Assembly: GCA_965644315.1 (NCBI GenBank)
Contig: CBFFRQ010000032.1
Coordinates: 372,001-436,000, forward strand
Reading direction: 5' to 3'
From: Caecitellus pseudoparvulus
Taxonomy: Eukaryota > Bigyra: Bicosoecida
DNA: 64,000 nt
In this document: piece after piece, positions 1-9,999 of the stretch
Position numbering within the stretch: the stretch's first letter is position 1
Layout of the letters: each line of letters begins with the position of its first letter
Translations under genes and position numbers: made by a program
Notes under the pieces: model-generated
Database searches by the model: none
What the model saw: only the letters and a program-made list of their open reading frames with translations
What the model was told of the DNA's origin: nothing

Positions 1-1
1 G

Positions 2-3000
2 CGGGCGTTGGGCCGCTTGCCGCGCTCGCTGGGCGACTTTGACTTTGAAGGCGACACGATTCGACTGGTGCCGACAACGGGCGTGTTCATCACTATGAAC
101 CCCGGCTACGCAGGCCGCACTGAGCTGCCTGAGAACTTGAAGGCACTCTTCCGCTCCTGTGCCATGATTGTACCCGATATGGCCCTCATCTGCGAGAACA
201 TGATGTTCGCCTATGGCTTCTCAGCTGCCCGCTCCCTGTCTGTCAAGTTCGTGACCCTGTACTCCCTTTCCAAGGAGCTCCTCTCGCCGCAGGCTCACTA
301 CGATTGGGGCTTGCGGGCTGCAAAAGCGGTACTCATGGTGGCTGGGCGCCTGAAGCAGGGACAGGTCACGCCTGCGGATGAGGGTGGCCCTGTTGGCGGC
401 CTGCTGCCCATCGCTTCCCCCCTGGCCAAGCTCGGGCGCAAGCAAGAAGGGCGAGCTGCCGAGGAGGCCCTGCTGCTTCGGGCGCTGCGGGACTTTAACA
501 TGCCGAAAATCGTCCCTGCAGACGCCCCCATATTCTTGCGACTGGTGTCCGATGTCTTCCCAGGCGTGGACGTACCGACGGAGGTGGACGATGACCTGCG
601 CTCGACGGCAGCTGCCGTGTGCAAAGCGCAGGGTCTGCAGCCCGAAGAAAGCTTCCTGGCCAAAGTGGAGCAGCTGCAGCAACTCATGGAAGTGCGGCAC
701 TCAGTCATGCTGCTGGGCGGAGCCGGCACTGGCAAGTCCACTGTGTGGGCCACCCTTGCCGCGGCCCTCAACGTCGCTGCAGGGCATGAGGCAGTGGCGG
801 CGGCGCGACAGGCAGCTGCAGAAGCTACTGTGGAGGCAGCGGCAGACGGGGTGCCAGGCGAGGCAGACCCTGATGCATGGCATGAACACCTCTCGCAGGA
901 TGTGCGTGTAGAAGGCGGCTTGCCCACTCGACGAGTCGTCGGGTTCGAGGTGGTCAACCCAAAGGCCGTCACTCCCCAGGAGCTGTATGGACAGACGTCG
1001 TTGACAAAAGAGTGGCAGGACGGCGTCCTGTCCGTCATCTTTCGGAACATGGCTGAGGAGGAGACGCCGTACGGGCCTAACCTGCAGCACCGGTGGATCG
1101 TGCTGGACGGTGACATTGATGCCATGTGGATCGAGAGCATGAACACCGTCATGGACGACAACAAGACCCTTACCCTCGTCTCCAACGAGCGCATCCCGCT
1201 CACCGACTCCATGCGCTTGGTGTTCGAGATGGATTCCCTCCGCAACGCGACACCCGCCACCGTGTCAAGGGCAGGCATCATTCACCTGCATGAAGGCACT
1301 GTCGGGTGGAGGGCCATGGTGGAGTCGTGGGTGGCCGACCGCCCCCTCACGCACGAAGAACGCTCCGTGCTGCTCAGCTTGTTCGAAGAGTACGTGGAGC
1401 GTATTTTGGGCATCCTGGACATTGGCAGCCTCAAACACGTGGCTCCACAAACCCCATTGTCCATGGTGGCATGTCACTGCTCTATCTTAGGCGGGCTGCT
1501 GGATGATCCAGCTTGTGCCACTGGCTCCGTTCGCATGCGCCTTGGGCGAGGCGACAGCTTCGGACCTGGCACCGTGGGTTTGGCGTCACTGCCACCGTCG
1601 GGCGGCCTCGCTAGCCCCTCGCCAGGCACCGAAGATGCAATCACAACAGTGCTGACGCACACCCGGGAGATGCTGGAAGCCCTGTTCTTCTTCTCTGCAG
1701 TCTGGGCTTTCGGAGGCGCTGTCGGGAACGAGCTGGCTGCATCGGTGGAAGGCGGGGGTGCTAGTGGTGTCCGACGAGGTGCTGGTGCCAACAACGGCCG
1801 CGCCCGCTTCAGCAAAATGTTCAAGAGCCTCACCAAGGCGTCCAGCGTGCAGTTCCCGCAGGAGGAGCGGGAGGGCACGTCTGTCTTTGACTTCTGGTTC
1901 ACGGCCACGCACCCTGGTGCAGGCGGCTCTGAGGCAGGTTCGGGCCGCGGTGACCGGCCAGCTCTTTTGGAGGGTGGCGGTTCCACCTTCACGGCAGGGG
2001 AAGGCGTTTCCATGCACACATGGAGCAGCTTGCTCCCGAAGCCTCTCCCATCTATTGCCATGTCCCTAGACGGCGTCATCGGCCTTCGCGGGGAGGAGGC
2101 CGACGCAGCCGGCATGGTGGCGACTCTGTACGGCGGTGTGGACAGCGTCGCCAGTCGTCTGGCTGAAGATGGACTGCAGGCCATCACTGTGCCCACCACC
2201 AGTGGCATGCGAGTGTCGGCCCTTATGCACATGCTCCGCTGCCGAGGCGTCCCGGTCATGTTGGTGGGGACGCAGGGCACCGGCAAGTCCACACTCGTGC
2301 ACGAGTACCTGCAGCGAGCCAGCCAGGGCAAGGCAAAGGGGGGCGCCAAGGCTCGTGGCGTTGGGGGTCCAGGGGGTAGGGGTGACGCTTCTGGCCGAGG
2401 ACGCACTGAGGGCCTGCCATCCAGCTGGGTGCTGGGGGGCGGCGTGCCAGCCGCCCGCAGCACGGCCCACTCCCGTGCAGGCGTCAGCAGCAGTGGCCAG
2501 CCCATCCTGCACAAGCCTGAGCGAGGAGGCGCAGTTGGCGGCCCGGGCACAGCCCCAGCTGTCACGTGGAGACCGGTCCCACTGTCCTATTACACAGACG
2601 CGGCCATACTGCAGAGCCAGCTGGAGGAACACTTGGACCGGCGCTCCGGAAAAGTATACGGCCCCAGCAGTGCCGTGACGAGCGGCAGCCAGGGGAAGAC
2701 ACTGGTGTACTTCGTCGACGACGTGAACATGCCTGCTGCGGAGGAGTATGGCACACAGACACCCATCGAGCTCTTACGCAGTTTGCTGGACCACGGTGGC
2801 TGGTACGACCGCACGAACCGTTCCTTGCGCCGCACCATCGTGGATACGGCGGTGTTTGCTGCCATGAACCCAACTGCCGGGTCTTTCAGCATTTCCAGTC
2901 GACTGCAACGGCACTTTGCAACCTTCGCTGTGCCCATGCCAGGCGACAGCGACCTGCGGTCTGTCTTCGCGGGAGTGCTTGCCTCCCGTCTCGTGGCAGG

Positions 3001-6000
3001 CAAGTTTGCGGGAAGTGTGCTGGCCATCGCTGGCGCCTTGGTGGCTGCCACGCTGGAGCTTCGTGCCACAGCGGCCTTGCGCTTCCTGCCCTCTTCTGTG
3101 AACTTCCACTACCAGTGGAACCTGCGGGAGGTGGAGGGGGTCGTGCAGGGCCTGTGCCGAGCCCAGCCATTGGCGGTGCGAAAGCCCCTCACGGTAGACA
3201 TCCTCGGGGTGCCCCCACCTCCAGGGTCAAGCCGCGGCACCGCCTTCGACACGCCTCAGAAGATGGTCGCCTTGTGGGTGCACGAGTGTCGGCGCGTGTT
3301 TCGGGACCGCCTCACCAGCGCCAAGGATGAAGAGAAGTTCAACAACATCCTGCTGGAGGTCCTGCGACGGCACTTTGACGTGGAGGCGTCTGAGGTGTGC
3401 TCCATGCCGTCCTCGAGGGCCGCTGCCCTGCGCGGGCCAGGTGAGGCCTCGACCAGCTCAGAGGACGGGGACGCCGAGACTGATGAGGCGCTCTTTGCGT
3501 GCTTCACCTCCCAGGGTGCGCACGACGACCCCACCTACCTCCCCGTCTCTGACATGCAAACGTACACGCAGCTGCTGCAGCACATTCAGCGTGAGCACAA
3601 CGCAGCCTTGGCCTCTGCCCCTTCCTCCGCTTCGGGAGCCTCTGCGCTTTCCCTGGTTCTGTTCCGGGACGCAGCGTACCACGTCGTGCGCCTGGCACGG
3701 GTACTGTCCAGCCCGGCAGGGCACGTGCTGCTGGTGGGTGTTGGTGGCAGTGGCAAGCAGAGCCTCACTCGCCTGGCAGCCTTTGCGGTGAACCAGGGTG
3801 TTGTGCCGCTTGCAGCCGCGGCAGCTGCAGCTGGCGGTGGTGACGGGGGCGCCTTTGGTCTGCAGGAGGTGCACGAGGTGCTGAAAGACACCATTCGCAA
3901 GGTGGCGGTGAAACCGGGGGAACCCCACACCCTCCTCGTCACGGATGGGGCGCTGTTGGAGGAGCGCTTCCTCACGTGCCTCAACGACCTCATGGTCACG
4001 GGGGACGTGCCCAACTTGCACTCCACTGAGGAGCTGGACGCTCTGTACACTGGATTGCGCGCAGACGCCAAGCTCGCAGGCGTTGGCGCTGATGACCGCA
4101 ACGGCATGCAACGCGTGCTCCTGCAGAAGGTGCGACGCGGCTTGCACGTGGTGCTGGCCATGTCCCCTGTGGGGGACGCGCTGCGCACGCGTGCCCGCCG
4201 CTTCCCTGCCGTGGCCGGTGCCACCACAGTGAACTGGCTGAATCCGTGGCCTGTCGAGGCGCTCGTCTCCGTTAGCACACAGATGCTGGCAGCGGGCACG
4301 GTGAACCTGGGCTCAGAGGGGGCGGGGGGCATTACCCTGGACCTGGCAGGCCTGCCCTCGTTCCTGACACCCCGAGCGCAGGGCATGCTGACGCCGTCCA
4401 TTGCCGCAGCACCTGCTGCAGACTCCCCAGCAGGGCAGGCTGGCGCTCTACCTCAGCACCTCAGCGACCCCTCCTGGATTCGCACTTCGCTCGTGCCGGT
4501 GCTGGCCAAGCACATGGCTGAGGTGCACGCCCTTGCCACCGCCGAGAACGCCCGGTATGCCCGGGTGCATCGTCGCTACAACTACGCCACGCCAAAGAGC
4601 TTCCTGGAGTTTATTGCGGCGTTCCAGCGCATTGTGGAGCGCAAACGGGGCGAGCTGGGCCGCGACACGGGGCGGCTGGTGCACGGCCTGGATGTCTTGG
4701 CCCGCACGCAGCGGGATGTGGACGACATGCAGGAGCAACTGCGGGTGAAGATGGTGACGGTGCAGCAGCGGCGAGAGGTGGCTGACAAGCTGCTGACAGA
4801 GGTCACCGCCGAGTCTGAGCTGGCCGCCAGCCAGGCCGCCCTGGCGGAGGAGGAGCAAGCCAAGGCGGATGGTGCCGCTGCTGCCGCCGCTGAGGCAGAG
4901 GCAAGCGCCACGGAGGAGCTGAAGCGGGCTGAGCCAGCACTGGCCGCCGCCAAGCACGCCGTGAACTGTCTGTCCAAGAGCTCCATGGCGGAGCTCAAGA
5001 GCATGCAACGGCCGCCCGACATTGTCGCCCTGGTCATGCGGGCTGTGCTGACGCTGCTGGGGGAGACAAAGTCCTTCACATGGGAGCTGGCTGTGCGGGC
5101 CATGGGCAACGTGCCTCAGTTCAAGAAGCGGCTTGAGGGCACTGACGGCCGGCGCATCCCGGAAGTCGTGATTAACCGCGTCGGTCCCATCCTGGCCCAC
5201 AGGGAGTTCGACCCGCCCGCCATCATCCGGCGGTCCAATGCCGCCGGGAACCTCGCGACATGGGTGGATAACCTGGTCACGTACAACCGCATCTTCAAGG
5301 AGGTGGAGCCCCTCATGCATGCCAAGGCGGCTGCGGAGGCTGAGAAGAAGCGCGCAGATGCCGCTCTTGCCGGGGCCATGCGGGACCTTGCCCGTGCGGA
5401 GGCCCGCGTGGCGGAGCTGAACGACCGCCTCAAGGCGGCCACAGCGGACAAGGAGGCAGCCGAGGCGGAGGCCCAGACAGTGCAAGATCGTCTGGGGCTT
5501 GCCCAGCGCCTGGTGCACGGCTTGTCGGGAGAGAAGGTGCGGTGGACTGCCGAGGTGGCGTCAGCTGCAGACACAGACGCGAGGCTGGTGGGGCAGTGCG
5601 TCCTCGCGGCTGCCTTCGTCTCATACTGTGGCGGTTTTGACACAGAGACGCGGCAGGCACTGCATGGGCAGTGGGTTGCAGACCTGGCAGGACGCGAGGT
5701 CATCCCCCTGCCCCCCAAGCCAGACTTTGTCGGCACACTGTCCACCGATGCCGGCCGGGCCGCGTGGGCTAACCAGGGGCTGCCCGCTGACCGCACCAGC
5801 GTTGAGAATGCCGCCATCGTGACCGAGGCGTTGCGGGGACGGTGGCCCCTGCTCGTGGATCCGCAGTTGCAAGGCTTGCGGTGGCTCAAGGGTCTTGAAG
5901 CTGCTGGCTTAGCGGCGCCCACCGATATTGAGGCAGCTGCCAAGGCAGCAGCCGCCAGCGCGGAGCTGTCCAGTGGAGCGGCAGCAGCTGCAGCCATGCG

Positions 6001-9000
6001 AGCTCGGGCCGGAGGTAGCCCCAGCACCGCCTCAGCGCGACAGCCAGCTCCTCGGCGGTGTGTGCTGCTGTCTCTGTCTCCTTCCACTGCTCAGGCGGTG
6101 GGGGACGGAGCTGGTGGTGATATGTTCCTGACGGGGCGAGGCCGCAGCACCGGCGGTGCCGGCGGCATGCTGGCCCAGCTGCAGACTGCAGTAAAGGAGG
6201 GGTGGAGCGTCGTCCTGTGCGACGTGCCGACGACACTGCCGCCCATGCTGCGGCCGCTGGTGGAGCGCTCTGTTTTTGTGCGCCGAGGCAGCGCTGGCGG
6301 CGCTGAGAACACCCTCATTCGCTTGGGCGGGGCTGTCATCAAGTTCCACCCCCAGTTCAAACTGTACTTGCAGACCCGCGCAGCAGCACCCCATTTCGCC
6401 CCTGAAGTGCAGGCGCAGTGCACCCTGGTGAACTTCACTGTGACGCAGGGGGGCCTGGAGTCGCAGCTGCTGGGGGACGTCGTGCGCCGAGAACGGCCTG
6501 AGATCGAAGCCAAGGCCCGCCGCCTCGCAGCAGACTTCGCTTCCTACCGCATCCAGCTCAGCGACTTGGAGGAAGACGTGCTGTCGCGTCTGTCCTCGGC
6601 AGAGCCGGAGAGTGTGCTGGGGGACGTGGAGCTCATCGAGGGCCTGGAGCGCACGAAGGTGACAGTGGCGGAGATCGAGGCAGCTGTGCAGGCTGGGGAG
6701 GAGACGCAGCGCGAGCTGGATGCTGCACGCGAAGTGTTCCGGGACATCGCTGCTGAAGGCACCCGCTTGTACTTCGCGTGTGTCGCCTTGGGCTCCGTGT
6801 CAGCCATGTATCAGTTCTCCCTCGCCGCCTTCAAGCGCTTCTTCATGAAGGCGGTGGACCGCATCCCCCTGGGGCTGTCTGGGCGAGCAGCAGTGTATGG
6901 CATGCTCACCGGCGCCCTCGGCATGGATGCCGACTTGGCTGGCGCACCTGCGCCCCACGCCTTGGAGGCGGCTGCGGAGAGCTCAGGGGAGGCGGCCGGC
7001 GGCCGGGGCAAGTCCAGTGCGCCCAGCGCGGAGGTGGAAGCAGGCCTCCCGCGCACGCGCTCCGTCGCACTGCAGCTGTCAGTGCGGCAGACCCTCTTTT
7101 CTTTCATCCGTCGAGGGCTGCTGTCTCACCACCGCCTTGTGTTCTTGACACAGCTCCTATTGCAACTCCTCGCGGCTGGGGCGGTGCCTGGTGACATGGG
7201 GTACACCCCCGAGGCTGCCTCCTTCCTGCTCCGCGGAAGAGTGGGGGGCAGCAGCCCCTCCATGTCTGCTGCCGTGGAGCCCGCCACGTACGTGCCCCCC
7301 GAAGTGGAGGCATGGATGCAGCCGCGAGCGTGGGGCGCCGTGTCCACCCTCAGCGAGGCTGTCCCGGCTTTTGCCGTGCTGCCCGCGGACATCATTGCCA
7401 ACAGCCCCCGTTTCCGGGACTGGGCGGCACATAGCGCTCCCGAGGGCGAGCGGCTGCCCATGGAGTGGAAAGACCTGGACCACAAGGCGCCCTTCCTGAA
7501 GCTGTGCCTCGTGCGAGCTCTGCGTCCAGACCGCCTGCCTGCTGCCATCACAGCCTTTGTGCGCAAGCAGCTGCCGCTGGGACGCCAGCTGGCAGATGCC
7601 GACGCGGGTCTTTCGTCTGCTGCCATCCTGCAGAGGGCGTTCCAGGACGCCAGCCCCACTGCCCCCGTGTACTTCATCCTGTCTGCGGGTGCAGACGTGG
7701 ACACGGACGTAACCAAGCTGGCCGACGCCAGCAGCGCGGCAGGCGAGGACACACCGGACGTGCTGACCGTGTCGCTAGGACAGGGACAGGAAGGCCACGC
7801 GGAGGCGGCTTTGACAGACGCGGTGCTGTCTGGCAAGTGGGTGTTGTTGAACAATGTGCACTTGATGCCGCAGTGGCTGCGGCGCCTGGGCGTGTTCATG
7901 GAGAACGTGGACGAGCTGGAAGGAGTGGGCGACGGTGACAGCAGTAACGACGAGGGGGAGGTCGGCGCAGATGAGGAGGAGGGGGGCGCAACCAGCCTGG
8001 GCATGGCCAAGCGCGTGCACCCAAACTTCCGCCTCCTGCTGTCCTCCGATCCATCCGAGTCCATCCCTCACAACTTGCTGTCGCGGTGCATCACGCTGAC
8101 CTCCGAGCCACCCTCAGGGCTGCAGGTGAACTTGCGCCGAGCGTTCACGTCTCTGCCCAAGGCAGCCTTCGACGCCATGGACATTCGCACGCGCAGTATC
8201 TTCTTCGGCTTGTCTTTCTTCCACGCCATCATGATCGAGCGGCGCAAGTTTGGACCCGTCGGGTTTAACCGCTCGTATCCCTTCGGGGAGCAGGACCTGG
8301 CGGCGTGCACGACGGTGCTGCAGCAGCAGATGGAAGCTGCATCCTCAGTGCCCTGGGCATCCCTGCGGTACATTTTTGGCGAAATCCTGTACGGCGGGCA
8401 CATCACTGACGCGTGGGACCGCCGATGCTCCAACGCGTACCTGGCGCACTTCATGCAGGACTCGCTGCTGGGAGACATGGAGCTGTTCCCCCATGTGCCG
8501 CCGGATGCTGGCCCCGCAGCAGCGCGGAACTCCCTGCGCATGCCTAGCAGCAGCACTTGGGAGGCCTTCGTGCAGCTGGTGGACGAATCAGAGGCCTTGG
8601 CTGTGGACACGCCACGGGCGTTCGGCATGCACCCCAACGCAGATGTGGCGTTCTTCACGGGCATAAGCGAAGACCTGCTGGCCAGCCTGCAGCGCATCAT
8701 GCCCGACAACGATGTCGAGGGTGGCGTGGGCGCAGCTCCTGGTGTGGGAGAGGGCCGTGCCAGCGCCGTGCAAGCCACTGTGCAGGAGCTGCTAACTGAG
8801 CTGGGGGAGCTCATGCTGCCTGTGGCTGACGTGCGGGCAAGCCTAATGGAGGATGTGGAGGCGGCGCCGGGCAGTCCGCGTGCCGGCGGGGGCGGCACTG
8901 GGACCTTCACCGTGTCACCCTTTGCTACAGTCTTCCTGCAAGAGTGCGACAGCTGCAATTACCTCCTCAGCACGATGTTGACCGGGCTGCATGAGCTGAT

Positions 9001-9658
9001 GGCAGGACTGCGGGGTGAGCTGACGATGGGGGATGCCCTTGAAGCCATGCAGACGGCCATCGCAACTGACAGAGTCCCAGCCGCCTGGGCAGCGGCGGCG
9101 TACCCGTCCAACCGCCCGCTGGCCGCGTGGCTCCTGGATGTGCAGGCTCGCCACAAGCAGCTGGCTGAGTGGTGCGACATGCCCGCTGGCATCCCGCCAG
9201 TGACGTGGCTGGCAGGGCTGTTCCACCCCCAGTCCTTCCTGACGGCTGTCCTACAGACGCAGGCCCAGCTGGACGGCGCGGCGCTGGACTCCCTGGCCAT
9301 CGCCACTGAGGTCACAGACATGCTCGACGCAGGGTCCGTCATGGCTCATCCGCCCGACGGCACGTACGTCTCCGGCCTCTTCTTGCAGAACGCCCGCTGG
9401 GGAGCTGCCGAAGGCAGTCTCTTGGAGCCTGCACCCCGAGCACTCTTTGCACCGCTGCCAGTGCTGCACATCACTGCCGTGGGCCGCGGCAAGGAGGTTG
9501 TGGGGGGTGGAGCGACTCGGGCCCCCCTCCCGGTGTACCGCACCGAGACGCGAGGGCCAACATACGTCTTCACTGCACACCTCCGCACACCTGAATATGT
9601 GCCGGAGAAGTGGGTGTTGGCCGGCGCTGCGTGCGTGATGGAGGTGGTGCAGGTGTAG
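2..9658 (+). CDS. Axonemal dynein heavy chain, outer-arm beta-like, C-terminal part (5' end outside window)
   Basis: ATP-driven microtubule motor of the ciliary axoneme. The open frame runs from the first bases of the window to a TAG at 9656-9658, about 3218 codons without a recognised intron; the tail and the start of AAA1 lie upstream. The window opens inside AAA1, shown by ITMNPGYAGRTELP at about nt 86-130. AAA2 P-loop GGAGTGKS is near nt 716-739 with Walker B DGDIDAMW near 1107. AAA3 P-loop GTQGTGKS is near 2267, followed by VDDVNMP. AAA4 P-loop GVGGSGKQ is near 3737. The stalk coiled coils span about 4620-5050 and 5340-5560, with the microtubule-binding tip between them. AAA5, AAA6 and the C-terminal domain end in KWVLAGAACVMEV. 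The AAA3 stretch MNPTAGSF...RLQRHF resembles outer-arm beta chains (DNAH9/11/17, ODA4); this subclass is from memory of the family. A Gly/Arg-rich insert lies in AAA3 at about 2310-2575. Confidence 0.95.
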   Translation, partial: RALGRLPRSLGDFDFEGDTIRLVPTTGVFITMNPGYAGRTELPENLKALFRSCAMIVPDMALICENMMFAYGFSAARSLSVKFVTLYSLSKELLSPQAHYDWGLRAAKAVLMVAGRLKQGQVTPADEGGPVGGLLPIASPLAKLGRKQEGRAAEEALLLRALRDFNMPKIVPADAPIFLRLVSDVFPGVDVPTEVDDDLRSTAAAVCKAQGLQPEESFLAKVEQLQQLMEVRHSVMLLGGAGTGKSTVWATLAAALNVAAGHEAVAAARQAAAEATVEAAADGVPGEADPDAWHEHLSQDVRVEGGLPTRRVVGFEVVNPKAVTPQELYGQTSLTKEWQDGVLSVIFRNMAEEETPYGPNLQHRWIVLDGDIDAMWIESMNTVMDDNKTLTLVSNERIPLTDSMRLVFEMDSLRNATPATVSRAGIIHLHEGTVGWRAMVESWVADRPLTHEERSVLLSLFEEYVERILGILDIGSLKHVAPQTPLSMVACHCSILGGLLDDPACATGSVRMRLGRGDSFGPGTVGLASLPPSGGLASPSPGTEDAITTVLTHTREMLEALFFFSAVWAFGGAVGNELAASVEGGGASGVRRGAGANNGRARFSKMFKSLTKASSVQFPQEEREGTSVFDFWFTATHPGAGGSEAGSGRGDRPALLEGGGSTFTAGEGVSMHTWSSLLPKPLPSIAMSLDGVIGLRGEEADAAGMVATLYGGVDSVASRLAEDGLQAITVPTTSGMRVSALMHMLRCRGVPVMLVGTQGTGKSTLVHEYLQRASQGKAKGGAKARGVGGPGGRGDASGRGRTEGLPSSWVLGGGVPAARSTAHSRAGVSSSGQPILHKPERGGAVGGPGTAPAVTWRPVPLSYYTDAAILQSQLEEHLDRRSGKVYGPSSAVTSGSQGKTLVYFVDDVNMPAAEEYGTQTPIELLRSLLDHGGWYDRTNRSLRRTIVDTAVFAAMNPTAGSFSISSRLQRHFATFAVPMPGDSDLRSVFAGVLASRLVAGKFAGSVLAIAGALVAATLELRATAALRFLPSSVNFHYQWNLREVEGVVQGLCRAQPLAVRKPLTVDILGVPPPPGSSRGTAFDTPQKMVALWVHECRRVFRDRLTSAKDEEKFNNILLEVLRRHFDVEASEVCSMPSSRAAALRGPGEASTSSEDGDAETDEALFACFTSQGAHDDPTYLPVSDMQTYTQLLQHIQREHNAALASAPSSASGASALSLVLFRDAAYHVVRLARVLSSPAGHVLLVGVGGSGKQSLTRLAAFAVNQGVVPLAAAAAAAGGGDGGAFGLQEVHEVLKDTIRKVAVKPGEPHTLLVTDGALLEERFLTCLNDLMVTGDVPNLHSTEELDALYTGLRADAKLAGVGADDRNGMQRVLLQKVRRGLHVVLAMSPVGDALRTRARRFPAVAGATTVNWLNPWPVEALVSVSTQMLAAGTVNLGSEGAGGITLDLAGLPSFLTPRAQGMLTPSIAAAPAADSPAGQAGALPQHLSDPSWIRTSLVPVLAKHMAEVHALATAENARYARVHRRYNYATPKSFLEFIAAFQRIVERKRGELGRDTGRLVHGLDVLARTQRDVDDMQEQLRVKMVTVQQRREVADKLLTEVTAESELAASQAALAEEEQAKADGAAAAAAEAEASATEELKRAEPALAAAKHAVNCLSKSSMAELKSMQRPPDIVALVMRAVLTLLGETKSFTWELAVRAMGNVPQFKKRLEGTDGRRIPEVVINRVGPILAHREFDPPAIIRRSNAAGNLATWVDNLVTYNRIFKEVEPLMHAKAAAEAEKKRADAALAGAMRDLARAEARVAELNDRLKAATADKEAAEAEAQTVQDRLGLAQRLVHGLSGEKVRWTAEVASAADTDARLVGQCVLAAAFVSYCGGFDTETRQALHGQWVADLAGREVIPLPPKPDFVGTLSTDAGRAAWANQGLPADRTSVENAAIVTEALRGRWPLLVDPQLQGLRWLKGLEAAGLAAPTDIEAAAKAAAASAELSSGAAAAAAMRARAGGSPSTASARQPAPRRCVLLSLSPSTAQAVGDGAGGDMFLTGRGRSTGGAGGMLAQLQTAVKEGWSVVLCDVPTTLPPMLRPLVERSVFVRRGSAGGAENTLIRLGGAVIKFHPQFKLYLQTRAAAPHFAPEVQAQCTLVNFTVTQGGLESQLLGDVVRRERPEIEAKARRLAADFASYRIQLSDLEEDVLSRLSSAEPESVLGDVELIEGLERTKVTVAEIEAAVQAGEETQRELDAAREVFRDIAAEGTRLYFACVALGSVSAMYQFSLAAFKRFFMKAVDRIPLGLSGRAAVYGMLTGALGMDADLAGAPAPHALEAAAESSGEAAGGRGKSSAPSAEVEAGLPRTRSVALQLSVRQTLFSFIRRGLLSHHRLVFLTQLLLQLLAAGAVPGDMGYTPEAASFLLRGRVGGSSPSMSAAVEPATYVPPEVEAWMQPRAWGAVSTLSEAVPAFAVLPADIIANSPRFRDWAAHSAPEGERLPMEWKDLDHKAPFLKLCLVRALRPDRLPAAITAFVRKQLPLGRQLADADAGLSSAAILQRAFQDASPTAPVYFILSAGADVDTDVTKLADASSAAGEDTPDVLTVSLGQGQEGHAEAALTDAVLSGKWVLLNNVHLMPQWLRRLGVFMENVDELEGVGDGDSSNDEGEVGADEEEGGATSLGMAKRVHPNFRLLLSSDPSESIPHNLLSRCITLTSEPPSGLQVNLRRAFTSLPKAAFDAMDIRTRSIFFGLSFFHAIMIERRKFGPVGFNRSYPFGEQDLAACTTVLQQQMEAASSVPWASLRYIFGEILYGGHITDAWDRRCSNAYLAHFMQDSLLGDMELFPHVPPDAGPAAARNSLRMPSSSTWEAFVQLVDESEALAVDTPRAFGMHPNADVAFFTGISEDLLASLQRIMPDNDVEGGVGAAPGVGEGRASAVQATVQELLTELGELMLPVADVRASLMEDVEAAPGSPRAGGGGTGTFTVSPFATVFLQECDSCNYLLSTMLTGLHELMAGLRGELTMGDALEAMQTAIATDRVPAAWAAAAYPSNRPLAAWLLDVQARHKQLAEWCDMPAGIPPVTWLAGLFHPQSFLTAVLQTQAQLDGAALDSLAIATEVTDMLDAGSVMAHPPDGTYVSGLFLQNARWGAAEGSLLEPAPRALFAPLPVLHITAVGRGKEVVGGGATRAPLPVYRTETRGPTYVFTAHLRTPEYVPEKWVLAGAACVMEVVQV

Positions 9659-9999
9659 AGACTGGGCGACACAGGGACTCGTGCGCAGCCTGGCTCGTCA
9701 AGTGGGTTTGCTGCAAGCAGGCACACACTCTGCGGGGCCCCTGTTGCTGGGTGCAGCTTTGGCACGCCGCAATGCACGCTTCGACCAGCCTCACCTCGGC
9801 AAGCTCGGAGCTCCGTGGTGTCGAGCGCTGGGGGGAGGCAAACTGCCGTGCGAAGCAAACTTGAGCTGCGCACATCAGGCAGATGTGCGCTGGCTCGTGC
9901 AGACGTCGTGGCTGGAGCCGCCCTCAGAGCCCCCGCCCTGCCTGTGCCTGCGACAGACGGCGAGGCGGCGTCGCCGGGCCAGGCTCACCTCCTGGCACA
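9659..9999. other. Intergenic: dynein 3' flank and IQ-gene 5' flank
   Basis: About 340 bp between the dynein stop and the chosen start of the IQ-motif gene. Short frames here are arginine/cysteine-rich and look non-coding. It contains the octamer GCAATGCA at 9769-9776, described separately. No TATA-like element was seen. Confidence 0.6.
9769..9776 (+). terminator. Candidate 3'-end signal GCAATGCA after dynein gene
   Basis: The octamer lies 111 bp after the dynein stop. It sits in a 15-mer (9762-9776) that recurs exactly after the Acl4-like gene at 17810-17824. A role in 3'-end formation is inferred only from recurrence after stop codons. Confidence 0.35.
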
